From assembly GCF_946151075.1 (NCBI RefSeq), contig NZ_OX267715.1, forward strand, positions 1,155,881 through 1,219,880: 64,000 nucleotides of DNA. Reading direction: 5' to 3'. A program made the position numbers and the translations under genes. Origin of the DNA: Neobacillus sp. Marseille-Q6967 (GTDB lineage: Bacteria > Bacillota > Bacilli > Bacillales > Cytobacillaceae). The notes beneath the pieces were generated by a model. The model searched no databases. It was not told the origin of the DNA and was given only the letters and a program-made list of their open reading frames with translations. Positions 47,107-55,697 of this stretch are shown here, in pieces (positions within the stretch are counted from its first letter, which is position 1; each line of letters opens with the position of its first letter).

Positions 47107-47310
47107 TTACCTTTTAACCCTCTGGTTAACCTCATCTAAAATTTCCAGAAGCTTATGAGGTGTACTCGCTCGGTAAAAATCATTAAGATCTTGTTGCCCT
47201 TGTTTTAAACCATCAACAATCGAAGTGACTTCATCCATTACATCTTGATCTACTTCTCCGGCTGCCATCATTTTTTCTAACTCAGCAGCCATTTGGTTAT
47301 TCCAGTCCAT
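47107..47310 (-). CDS. Small helical protein, function unknown
   Basis: 67 aa, acidic and helical (AAELEKMMAAGEVDQDVMDEV), not recognised. The Shine-Dalgarno GGAGGAT lies before the ATG. It lies between the zinc-ribbon protein and ogt on the same strand and may share a transcript. Confidence 0.6.
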   Translation of the reverse strand: MDWNNQMAAELEKMMAAGEVDQDVMDEVTSIVDGLKQGQQDLNDFYRASTPHKLLEILDEVNQRVKR

Positions 47311-47406
47311 CGGATATCCTCCAGTAAAATGATGATAACTTTATCATTCCTAATTATCACCAATTTAAACTAAATCAGGGTCTTAAGGTTTTAATAAAGA
47401 ATCTCA

Positions 47407-47937
47407 TCAGGAGACATACTTGTTTTCCTGCTCCAGCTTTAAGAGTTGTGCTTTCATGTCCAATCCGCCTCGAAAGCCCGTCAGTTTTCCATTTTTTCCG
47501 ATAACGCGATGGCAAGGGATAGTGATCATCACAGGATTTGCCCCGATTGCTGCTCCTACTGCACGGACGGCAGAAGGTCTTTTGATATAATCTGCAATAT
47601 CGGAATAAGACCACGTTTCTCCATAGGGAATTTGACAAAGTGCATTCCATACCTCCATTTGAAATCCAGTGCCTTTGAGGTCACTTAAAAACGTAAAGGT
47701 ATTGCGCACCCCCTGGAAAAATTCTATAAACTCTGAAACATATGGCCTCATAATTTCATCATCCTGAACTAATGGACATCCGGTGAAACGTTTTTCAACC
47801 CAATCGGACAATTCCACAAAGGACTTATTTTGTGATCCGACAAAACAAAGTCCTTTAATAGTTGCAGCCATGTAAAAATTCCAATCTTCATATAGTAGTT
47901 GAGTCCAATAAATAGTTTGATTGGCATTTGCTTTCAT
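47407..47937 (-). CDS. ogt: Methylated-DNA-protein cysteine methyltransferase
   Basis: 176-aa suicide repair protein that takes the methyl group from O6-methylguanine. The acceptor Cys is in IPCHRVIG (Cys142), followed by GKNGKLTGFRGG. An in-frame GTG 9 bp upstream is less likely, because the Shine-Dalgarno AAGGGTGG is set for the ATG at 47937. It is divergent from the alkA-like gene, an arrangement that groups alkylation repair. Confidence 0.92.
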   Translation of the reverse strand: MKANANQTIYWTQLLYEDWNFYMAATIKGLCFVGSQNKSFVELSDWVEKRFTGCPLVQDDEIMRPYVSEFIEFFQGVRNTFTFLSDLKGTGFQMEVWNALCQIPYGETWSYSDIADYIKRPSAVRAVGAAIGANPVMITIPCHRVIGKNGKLTGFRGGLDMKAQLLKLEQENKYVS

Positions 47938-48181
47938 AAAAACCACCCTTGTTAAGATTTAATACCCGATACTGATTAGGAGTCAAACCATTTCTTTTTA
48001 AATATCGTAATAAAATAAGCTTTATTTTATAATTCCTACTAAGGAGCGTTTGGTGCGTTAATTTAAGTATACATCTATTAATTGTAGAATTTAAATGTTT
48101 AAAAATAGAATAACAAGATTTCAACATTTTTTCAGGGCAGCTTATGGTATAACTAGGATAAACACTAGGTGGTGGAAAATA

Positions 48182-49108
48182 ATGAAAAATATTCATTTTT
48201 GGGAAGACACGGTTCCCGAGTTAAAATTGTTTTTACCAAAAGAATTTAGCTTTATTGCAAATCTAAACTACCTTACGAGGAGCTCTAATGAATGTCTGTA
48301 CCAGATAAAAGATGGCCGAATCTATAAGGCACTGTCCATTGAGAATGATACCCATTTAATAGAGATCGGTTCAAACGATGATAAGGTGATGACAATTCGT
48401 TTTTTAGGAGATACTGTATCTCCTAGTAAAGAGACTCGGACAGAAGTTGCGGATTATGTAAGGAATTGGTTTGATTTAGATCGCGATATTCAGCCCTTCT
48501 ATGAAATGGCACAATCCGACCCATTACTAGGTCAATGTGTTAAATCCTTTTATGGCCTGCGGATTATTGGAATTTCAGATTTATTCGAAGCAATTTGTTG
48601 GGGGATTCTCGGTCAGCAAATCAATTTAACCTACGCCTATACGTTAAAAAGACGTCTAGTTGAAAAATTTGGCCGTTATGTTGAAAATGATGGAATTAAA
48701 TATTGGCTCTTTCCCACACCTCACGATCTAGCAGGTTTAATTGTAGAAGATTTAGTGGGTTTAGGTATGACGGTTAGAAAGAGTGAATATCTACTAGGTG
48801 TAGCAAAGTTGATGGTTATTGGAAAATTATCAAAAGAATTACTTCTCAACACGGATAATTTCAAAAAGGCTGAAAAAGCTTTAGTTGATATTCGTGGAAT
48901 CGGACCTTGGACCGCTAACTATGTTTTGATGCGTTGTTTAAGGATGCCTTCAGCTTTTCCAATTGATGATGTAGGACTTCACAATGCCATTAAACACTTA
49001 TTAGCTTTAAATAGGAAGCCTACCAAGGATGAAATCCGTAAATTGGCGGAAAATTGGGCAGGTTGGGAATCATATGCCACCTTCTACTTGTGGAGAGTAT
49101 TATATTAA
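48182..49108 (+). CDS. alkA: DNA-3-methyladenine glycosylase II (AlkA-like)
   Basis: 308-aa helix-hairpin-helix DNA glycosylase that removes alkylated bases. The HhH motif LVDIRGIGPWTANYVLMRCL is followed by the catalytic Asp in AFPIDDVGL. The start at 48182 has Shine-Dalgarno AGGTGG; a longer upstream frame has no support. The length is close to B. subtilis AlkA. It faces the ogt gene across about 245 bp. Confidence 0.92.
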   Translation: MKNIHFWEDTVPELKLFLPKEFSFIANLNYLTRSSNECLYQIKDGRIYKALSIENDTHLIEIGSNDDKVMTIRFLGDTVSPSKETRTEVADYVRNWFDLDRDIQPFYEMAQSDPLLGQCVKSFYGLRIIGISDLFEAICWGILGQQINLTYAYTLKRRLVEKFGRYVENDGIKYWLFPTPHDLAGLIVEDLVGLGMTVRKSEYLLGVAKLMVIGKLSKELLLNTDNFKKAEKALVDIRGIGPWTANYVLMRCLRMPSAFPIDDVGLHNAIKHLLALNRKPTKDEIRKLAENWAGWESYATFYLWRVLY

Positions 49109-49149
49109 AAAATTAGCCGGCCTGACAGTGCTGGCTAATTTTTTTTTAC
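49109..49149 (+). terminator. Terminator of alkA
   Basis: AAAATTAGCC pairs with GGCTAATTTT, followed by a T run. Confidence 0.85.
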
Positions 49150-49223
49150 TAGAACCATTTTTATATTATCTGATATTATTAGAAAAATTGAAGAGTTTAC
49201 TGAAACAGATTGAGGTGTATGTA

Positions 49224-50477
49224 TTGAATAGAAGATTTCATTATGCATGGGTCATTTTAGCCGTTTCATTTCTAGGTGTGCTAGCTGCTCAAGGAGTCCG
49301 GTTTTCCTTTGGTGCTTTCATGGAATCATGGGAAGATTATTTTGCGACCAATAGAGGCACAGTTTCTGCCATTTCCTTTGTTAGTTTTTTAGTGTTTGGT
49401 TTTTCACAGCCGTTCGTCGGAAAATTAATAGACAAAATCGGCGTCAAAAAAATGTTTGTTGGAGCGACGCTGATCTTGGGTATTGCAACGATTTTAAGTT
49501 ATTTTGTTACGGCCGTTTGGCAGTTATTTATATTATATGGAATCGTTGCATCTCTTGGATTCGGCGGCGCATCTGGTGTCACAGCCTCTGTAGCGGTAAC
49601 GAAATGGTTTCATAAGAAACAAGGTCTCGCTTTAGGATTAGTTGAAGCAGGCTTCGGGGCAGGTCAAATGGTACTCGTACCAAGTTCAATTTTATTAATC
49701 AATTCCTATGGCTGGCAATCTACCGTATTAATCTTGGGAATCTTTCTGATTGTAATTATCTGCCCCATCCTTGCATTATTGCTAAAGTCTGAACCTTTGA
49801 AGGCAGGTATGACTGCTTTAGGGGCCGAGAACGTGATGGCAGATGGTTTAAAGGAAACCAGTCTGCCTGCGTCTGATAAAAGAAATTTTTTCGACCGGAG
49901 ATTTTGGTTTTTGCTTATCCCTTTCTTTGTATGCGGCGTAACCAGTACGGGTTTGATGGATACTCATCTTATACCATTTGCACAATTTTGCGGGTTTTCT
50001 CCGACTGTTACAAGTGCGGCTGTCAGCACGCTCGCAGGTTTTAATATTTTGGGAACGTTAGTGGCGGGGATATTAGCAGACCGGATAGACAATAAAAAAA
50101 TCTTAACCTTTCTTTATTTTTCACGAGCCGTTACACTTGTGTTCTTGTTGATTTTTTCAAGCTCTAGCAGCTTAATGGGTGTCTTCCAAGACTTCCCAAT
50201 ATTGTTGATTGTGTTTTCTATTTCATTTGGTCTCGTTGACTTTGCAACCGTACCCCCAACAATCAAGTTGCTTTCAGAATATTTTAAAGGTCAATCGATT
50301 GGAATATTATCTGGCTGGCTGTTTATGAGCCATCAAATTGGGTCAGCAATTGGATCCCTGTTTCCAGGAATTTTGTTTGATATCAGCAACAGCTATCAAA
50401 CATCCTTTTTAATTGCAATTGTTTTATTAGTGCTCGCAGGGGTCTTGAGTGCTGGATTGCCGAGAGTATCTAAATAG
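49224..50477 (+). CDS. MFS transporter (oxalate/formate antiporter-like)
   Basis: 417-aa 12-TM facilitator. The start is TTG at 49224 (Shine-Dalgarno GAGGTG 6 bp upstream), giving MNRRFHYAWVILAVSF. The motif GKLIDKIGVKKMFVGATL lies in the 2-3 loop. It resembles the OFA/monocarboxylate subfamily, whose substrates are small carboxylates. The substrate is not known. Confidence 0.8.
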   Translation: MNRRFHYAWVILAVSFLGVLAAQGVRFSFGAFMESWEDYFATNRGTVSAISFVSFLVFGFSQPFVGKLIDKIGVKKMFVGATLILGIATILSYFVTAVWQLFILYGIVASLGFGGASGVTASVAVTKWFHKKQGLALGLVEAGFGAGQMVLVPSSILLINSYGWQSTVLILGIFLIVIICPILALLLKSEPLKAGMTALGAENVMADGLKETSLPASDKRNFFDRRFWFLLIPFFVCGVTSTGLMDTHLIPFAQFCGFSPTVTSAAVSTLAGFNILGTLVAGILADRIDNKKILTFLYFSRAVTLVFLLIFSSSSSLMGVFQDFPILLIVFSISFGLVDFATVPPTIKLLSEYFKGQSIGILSGWLFMSHQIGSAIGSLFPGILFDISNSYQTSFLIAIVLLVLAGVLSAGLPRVSK

Positions 50478-50551
50478 CTGCTTATATTAGGGGAATAGAT
50501 TTTTTATGGGAGAAAAAACTAAAGGAAACGATTTTTAAGGAGATTAAGCTA

Positions 50552-51592
50552 ATGAAAACCATTAAGCCAATAAAAACAAGCTCAAAAAGTATCGAGCAGA
50601 TTAATGAAAAAATGACATCAGCAGAAATGGGTAAACTTTGGGCGGTTTATATGGGGAATACGATGTTTAAATGTGTTCTTAGTTACTTTCTCCAACATGT
50701 TGATGACGGAGATATAAAAATCGTTGTTCAGAATGCACTAGATTTAAGTAAGGATTTTATAAAAGAGATTGAAAAGATATTTCAACAGGAAGATATTCCT
50801 ATTCCAATAGGATTTACAGAAGAAGATGTTAACTTAGGGGCCCCTCGTTTATTTGCAGACGAATTCTATCTTCATTACCTAAAATATGTGGCCAAAGCCG
50901 GGCTTAGCCTATACTCCACTGCTATTCCATTAATGCTTAGGACTGATGTTCGAGAGTTTATTATCGAATGCAATGTTGCAACCACTAAATTATTGAACCA
51001 ATTAAATGAAGCTTTACATCAAAAGGGGTACTTAATTAAACCACCATACATTCCAAAACCGAAAAAAGTTGAGTTTATAAAGAAACAAAGTTATTTAAAT
51101 GGTTTTTTAGGCGATGTGAGGCCGCTTCATGCCTTAGAAATTGCCCATCTTCACGATAACATCGAAAATAATGTAACGAGTAAAGCCATTTTGGTTGGAT
51201 TTAGTCAGGTGGCAAAACTGGAACAAGTTAAAAATTTTATGCTAAAAGGAAAAGAAATCACATCGAAACATGTTAAAGATTGTACCGATTTTCTAAGTAA
51301 AGAGGATTTGCCGGCCCACCATCTATTGGATGATTTAGTTGAAACATCAACGTCTGCTCCTTTCTCAGATAAGCTAATGATGTTTCATAAAATAGATATG
51401 TTTTCCATGAAGATTCGAACCTATGCAAATGCCATTTCATTGAATGGCCGACGGGATTTAGGCGGTATGTACATGAAGTTTCTGATGGATGTTGGACTGT
51501 ACGTTGAAGACGGAGCGAACATTATCATCCAAGAAGGCTGGATGGAAAAACCACCCCATGCTGTGGATCGGGATCATTTAGCCTCTAAATAA
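50552..51592 (+). CDS. DUF3231 family protein
   Basis: 346-aa protein with two homologous halves, each with helical bundle features: DGDIKIVVQNALDLSKDFI and a ferritin-like pattern in the second. The LGDVRPLHALEIAHLHDNIENN pattern is typical of DUF3231. This family is common in Bacillus and expressed in spores in several genomes, function unknown. Shine-Dalgarno AAGGAG precedes the ATG, and a terminator lies after the stop. Confidence 0.8.
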   Translation: MKTIKPIKTSSKSIEQINEKMTSAEMGKLWAVYMGNTMFKCVLSYFLQHVDDGDIKIVVQNALDLSKDFIKEIEKIFQQEDIPIPIGFTEEDVNLGAPRLFADEFYLHYLKYVAKAGLSLYSTAIPLMLRTDVREFIIECNVATTKLLNQLNEALHQKGYLIKPPYIPKPKKVEFIKKQSYLNGFLGDVRPLHALEIAHLHDNIENNVTSKAILVGFSQVAKLEQVKNFMLKGKEITSKHVKDCTDFLSKEDLPAHHLLDDLVETSTSAPFSDKLMMFHKIDMFSMKIRTYANAISLNGRRDLGGMYMKFLMDVGLYVEDGANIIIQEGWMEKPPHAVDRDHLASK

Positions 51593-51595
51593 AAC

Positions 51596-51624
51596 CAAAA
51601 GAGCATCGTCGGATGCTCTTTTCT
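51596..51624. terminator. Terminator of the DUF3231 gene
   Basis: AAAAGAGCATC pairs with GATGCTCTTTT across a 4-nt loop. Confidence 0.88.
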
Positions 51625-51626
51625 TC

Positions 51627-52065
51627 CTAAACTTTAACTCTATAACGAGCAAGCTTTTCCCCCCATGCTGCCAGACCGGCTGCTTCAAAACCGCATTCAA
51701 GTACATTCTTTCTGCCCCAATATTCTCGTGGTGATATCCAAGGAGAATCTCCTTACAATCAGGTTTATTATTTAACCGATGATGATTTCCTGTAAGGCTC
51801 TTGTCCCATACCCTTTGCCTTGGAACCTCTCATCCACCATGATTCGATAAATCCAGTAGTTATTATCATCCCCATCCAGTCCATATAGGGTAAACCCAAC
51901 CATTTGATCATCAGCATAAATGGCCATCGCTTCAAAGTTCTCCAAAAATTGAACCTGGCCAATGGAATATAGTTTTGAGGCGATAAACCTTTTTTGTTGT
52001 TCACTCACTTTTCAATCAATGCACTCTTCCCAATTTTCTTTTGTAATTTTTCTTAATCTAATCAT
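51627..52065 (-). pseudogene. Broken GNAT acetyltransferase (BltD-like)
   Basis: Parts of a BltD-like GNAT are found in order: MIRLRKITKENWEECID, then KVSEQQKRFIASKL, MVDERFQGKGYGTRALQEI (acetyl-CoA loop), GYHHENIGAERMYLN and GFEAAGLAAWGEKLARY. It has at least three lesions: an in-frame TGA after ECID, a frameshift after ALQEIII, and another near YLN. The TGA replaces a Leu in the family, so it is a decay mutation and not a selenocysteine codon. Confidence 0.8.
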
Positions 52066-52255
52066 TTTGCCCTCACAATCCTCCTCTTAACCATCCAAAA
52101 ACATAATTCGATAAAAGCTTAAGAATCCCTTTGATAACCAAAATAAACAATTAATTTACAGTATTTTTCTGTATAAAAATATAGTCGAAAGGTCGGAAAT
52201 CTAGTATGATGTAATAATGTATTGATTCTTGAACAAAGCGAGGATTAGATGAACA

Positions 52256-53812
52256 ATGAGCTTACTAAATGTTGAAAATTTATCACATACATTCGGAGAC
52301 CGTACGTTATTTAAAGACGTTTCATTTCGATTATTAGCTGAAGATCATGTTGGACTTGTCGGGGCAAACGGCGTTGGTAAGTCTACTTTAATGAATATTA
52401 TTACAGGTCAATTGATTCACGACAGCGGCCGCGTGGAATGGACACCTGGTGTGCATTACGGCTATTTGGATCAGCATACCGTCCTTACGCCTGGAAAAAC
52501 TATGCGCGATGTCTTGCGCGATGCATTCCTTCCTCTTTTTGAAAAAGAAAAAGAGTTGAACGAAGTAACCGCCGCAATGGGTGATGCATCACCGGAAGAA
52601 CTTGAAGAATTACTCGAAAAAATGGGCGAAATCCAAGATGCTCTAGATGCAGGCGGGTTTTATTCTTTGGATATTAAAATTGAAGAAGCTGCACGCGGAT
52701 TAGGTTTGGATGCCATAGGTTTAGACCGCGACGTTTCTGCACTCAGCGGTGGTCAGCGTACAAAAGTCCTTCTTGCTAAACTGCTTTTGGAACAGCCTAA
52801 GGTTCTATTACTCGATGAGCCGACCAACTATCTGGATGTCGAACACATCCGTTGGTTAGCTTCGTATTTAAAAGAATATCCGTATGCCTTTATATTAATT
52901 TCCCACGATACAGAGTTTATGAACTCAGTATCGAATGTTATTTTCCAATTAGAGTTTTCAAAGCTTACCCGCTATACGGCAACCTATGAAAAATTCCTAG
53001 AACTTGCGGAAATTAATAAAAATCAGCATATTAATGCTTACGAGAAACAAAAGGAATTCATCAAAAAACAAGAGGATTTTATCGCTCGAAATAAAGCTCG
53101 TTATTCTACGACCGGCCGTGCGAAGAGCCGTCAAAAGCAGCTGGATCGAATGGAGCGGATTGACCGTCCTGAAACAGCGTTAAAGCCAACGTTCGAATTT
53201 AAAGAATCACGCAGCAGCAGCCGCTATGTGTTTGAAGCAACTAACTTAGAGATTGGCTACACTCATCCGCTTCTGCCGAAGATGAATATGACACTTGAAA
53301 AAGGTGAAAAGGTAGCCATAATCGGCTGTAACGGTGTTGGAAAATCTACACTCCTTAAAACGATGCTTGGCAAAATTGATCCGTTAAATGGTAAAGTAGA
53401 ACGCGGCGACTTCCTTTTCCCTGCTTATTTTGAACAGGAAGTTAAAGCAGAAAATAAAACACCTATCGATGAAATTTGGAACGCCTTCCCTTCTATGGAT
53501 CAGCATCAAGTCCGCGCAGCACTTGCACGCTGCGGATTAAAGAATGAACATATATCTCGTCCTATGAATCAACTAAGCGGTGGAGAGCAAGCAAAGGTTC
53601 GTCTCTGCAAGCTGATGATGAATGATAGTAACTGGATTCTCTTTGACGAGCCGACAAACCACCTTGATATTGATGCAAAAGCAGAATTAAAGCGTGCTCT
53701 AAAAGCTTATAAAGGAACAGTTGTTTTAGTCTGCCACGAACCTGATTTTTATGAGGACTGGGTAACCAAAGTTTGGAATGTTGAAGAATGGTCACAAACG
53801 ATAAATGCATAA
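52256..53812 (+). CDS. ABC-F ATPase, housekeeping type (YkpA/Ybit-like)
   Basis: 518-aa protein with two ABC domains and no membrane segment. Walker A GANGVGKST and GCNGVGKST, signatures ALSGGQRTKVLL and QLSGGEQAKVRL, and DEPTNYLD or DEPTNHLD boxes are visible. The linker RNKARYSTTGRAKSRQKQLDRM is the ribosome-facing arm. Its length and N-terminal MSLLNVENLSHTFGDRTLF fit the YkpA type more than antibiotic-resistance types. It is the second ABC-F gene in this window. Confidence 0.88.
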   Translation: MSLLNVENLSHTFGDRTLFKDVSFRLLAEDHVGLVGANGVGKSTLMNIITGQLIHDSGRVEWTPGVHYGYLDQHTVLTPGKTMRDVLRDAFLPLFEKEKELNEVTAAMGDASPEELEELLEKMGEIQDALDAGGFYSLDIKIEEAARGLGLDAIGLDRDVSALSGGQRTKVLLAKLLLEQPKVLLLDEPTNYLDVEHIRWLASYLKEYPYAFILISHDTEFMNSVSNVIFQLEFSKLTRYTATYEKFLELAEINKNQHINAYEKQKEFIKKQEDFIARNKARYSTTGRAKSRQKQLDRMERIDRPETALKPTFEFKESRSSSRYVFEATNLEIGYTHPLLPKMNMTLEKGEKVAIIGCNGVGKSTLLKTMLGKIDPLNGKVERGDFLFPAYFEQEVKAENKTPIDEIWNAFPSMDQHQVRAALARCGLKNEHISRPMNQLSGGEQAKVRLCKLMMNDSNWILFDEPTNHLDIDAKAELKRALKAYKGTVVLVCHEPDFYEDWVTKVWNVEEWSQTINA

Positions 53813-53816
53813 TTTC

Positions 53817-53850
53817 CCCAATCCCCGGCTTATTTGCTGGGGATTTTCCT
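53817..53850 (+). terminator. Terminator of the ABC-F gene
   Basis: AATCCCCGGC pairs with GCTGGGGATT, followed by TTCC and T-rich DNA. Confidence 0.8.
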
Positions 53851-54024
53851 TATATACTACCCTCTCTTCTCTCTCCCTATCATTTACTAATAGATTTTAT
53901 CGATATATTTTAATCTAATAAATAGATATATTGAATTTATTAAACTGCCCTTTCTTATTTATAATCAATTAAGCGAAAACTTTACGACGGTGATTTAACG
54001 ACAAACAATAAGGGGAAATATTTT

Positions 54025-54930
54025 ATGAAAAAATGGTTATCTGGTATGATATTATTTATGCTTGTTTTTTCATTAGCGGCATGTGGACAATCAGAAGAGA
54101 AAGCCAGCAATAGTAAACAAGAGAAAGATACTAAAACCGAAGAGGTTTTAAAAATTGGTGCGATTCCCGACCAAAATGCCGCTGATTTAGAAAAAGGAAT
54201 GACTGCGGTAGCAGAGTATTTAAGTGAAAAAACAGGAATGAAGGTTGAATTTGTCCCATCTGTCGATTATGCTGCATTAGTTACCGGTTTCCAACGGGGA
54301 GAAATTCACTTAGCATGGTTCGGCGGTTTAACCAGCGTACAGGCTAGAAACCTCGTACCGGATGCAGAATCCATTGTTCAAAGACCTCGTGACGCTGAAT
54401 TCGAATCTGTTTTTATAACTAAAGAAGGTTCAGGTATTCATTCTTTAGAAGATTTGAAAGGAAAATCCTTTACGTTTGGCAGTGAAAGCTCAACATCTGG
54501 CCACTTAATGCCGCGCTACTTCCTTAATGAAGCAGGCATTGATCCTAGCACGGATTTTAACGGCAAGCCTAATTTTTCGGGCTCTCATGATACAACGTAT
54601 AAGTTAATTGAATCTGGATCCTTCGAGGCTGGTGCGTTAAACATTTCCGTTTGGGAAGCTGCTGTTGCGGAAGGTAAAGTAGACACTAGCAAGGTGAAAG
54701 TATTCTATACAACCCCAGATTATTATGACTATAACTGGACGATCAATAGCAATGTGGAAGAAGTATTTGGCGAAGGCTCTAAACAAAGCATTAAAGAGGC
54801 CCTTCTCTCCTTCACAGGCGAACAGCAAGAAATTGTTGATTTGTTCCAGACTGACAAATTTGTAGAAACGAAGAACGAAAATTACGCTAAAATTGAAAAA
54901 GTAGCGAAAGAATTAGAGATTATTAAGTAG
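54025..54930 (+). CDS. Substrate-binding lipoprotein of a putative selenium (selenate/phosphonate-like) ABC importer
   Basis: 301-aa lipoprotein with lipobox SLAACG (Cys20) and a PhnD-like periplasmic binding fold: LKIGAIPDQNAADLEKGMT at the N-terminus, FQRGEIHLAWFGG and FTFGSESSTSGHLMPRYFL. From memory, a PhnD subgroup (TIGR04553-type) is found with selenium genes and is annotated as a putative selenate binder. The selenoprotein genes in this window support it, but phosphonate or phosphite is the alternative. It is the first gene of a three-gene importer. Confidence 0.82.
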   Translation: MKKWLSGMILFMLVFSLAACGQSEEKASNSKQEKDTKTEEVLKIGAIPDQNAADLEKGMTAVAEYLSEKTGMKVEFVPSVDYAALVTGFQRGEIHLAWFGGLTSVQARNLVPDAESIVQRPRDAEFESVFITKEGSGIHSLEDLKGKSFTFGSESSTSGHLMPRYFLNEAGIDPSTDFNGKPNFSGSHDTTYKLIESGSFEAGALNISVWEAAVAEGKVDTSKVKVFYTTPDYYDYNWTINSNVEEVFGEGSKQSIKEALLSFTGEQQEIVDLFQTDKFVETKNENYAKIEKVAKELEIIK

Positions 54931-54943
54931 TAGGTGTTGATTT

Positions 54944-55696
54944 ATGTCTTCAAAAATAATGATTGAAGCAAAGAACATTACAAAACACTTTGAGCGGAAG
55001 ATAGCCTTATCTTCCCTTTCTTTTTCTATTAACCAAGGTGAATTAGTGGCTCTTATCGGTCCCAGCGGGGCTGGAAAAACCACCTTGCTAAACACGATTG
55101 CAGGATTAGTAGAAATTGAAAAGGGTGAATTGTTCATTGACGGGAGTCCCCTTTCCAGCTTTAAAAAAGGAAAAAAGTTTGCTAAAAAAATAGGGGTAAT
55201 CCGCCAGCAATTTGACCTGATTGGTCCACTTGCCGTGATTCATAATGTTCTTGCTGGAAAATTGTCTGAATGGACTGTGATGAAATCATTGTGGTCCCTG
55301 CTAGTTCCCCAAGAAAAAGCCACTGCAGTTGCAGCTTTAAAGAGAGTCGGCTTAGAGGATAAAGTTTACGAGATAACGAAAAATCTTTCAGGCGGTGAAC
55401 AACAGCGTGTTGCGGTGGCGAGGTTAATGGTGCAAAATCCAGAAATCATCTTAGCAGATGAACCAGTTGCCTCTCTTGATCCTGCCCGGGCGGATGATCT
55501 GTTAGCAACCTTGACGAAAATCGTTGCAGAGGAAAAACAAACATTGATAGCAAGTCTTCATACAGTCGAATATGCACGGAAGTATTTTACAAGGATCATC
55601 GCTTTAAAAAACGGTGAAATATTTTTTGATTTACCTACTGATAAAGTTACTGATGATCTGTTAGTGGAGCTATATCAGTTAAAGGAGCAGGTTTAA
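54944..55696 (+). CDS. ABC importer ATP-binding protein (PhnC-like)
   Basis: 250-aa ATPase. Walker A GPSGAGKTT, signature LSGGEQQRVAVARLM and Walker B ILADEPVASLD are intact. It follows the binding protein by 13 bp and leads into the permease with a 1-bp gap. Sequence most resembles phosphonate (PhnC) ATPases; the substrate follows from the binding protein. Confidence 0.88.
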   Translation: MSSKIMIEAKNITKHFERKIALSSLSFSINQGELVALIGPSGAGKTTLLNTIAGLVEIEKGELFIDGSPLSSFKKGKKFAKKIGVIRQQFDLIGPLAVIHNVLAGKLSEWTVMKSLWSLLVPQEKATAVAALKRVGLEDKVYEITKNLSGGEQQRVAVARLMVQNPEIILADEPVASLDPARADDLLATLTKIVAEEKQTLIASLHTVEYARKYFTRIIALKNGEIFFDLPTDKVTDDLLVELYQLKEQV

Positions 55697-55697
55697 T

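Noticed and set aside
51772..52008. Independent 78-codon GNAT gene
   Set aside because: It is the middle part of a larger broken GNAT; the flanking frames hold its missing N- and C-terminal parts.
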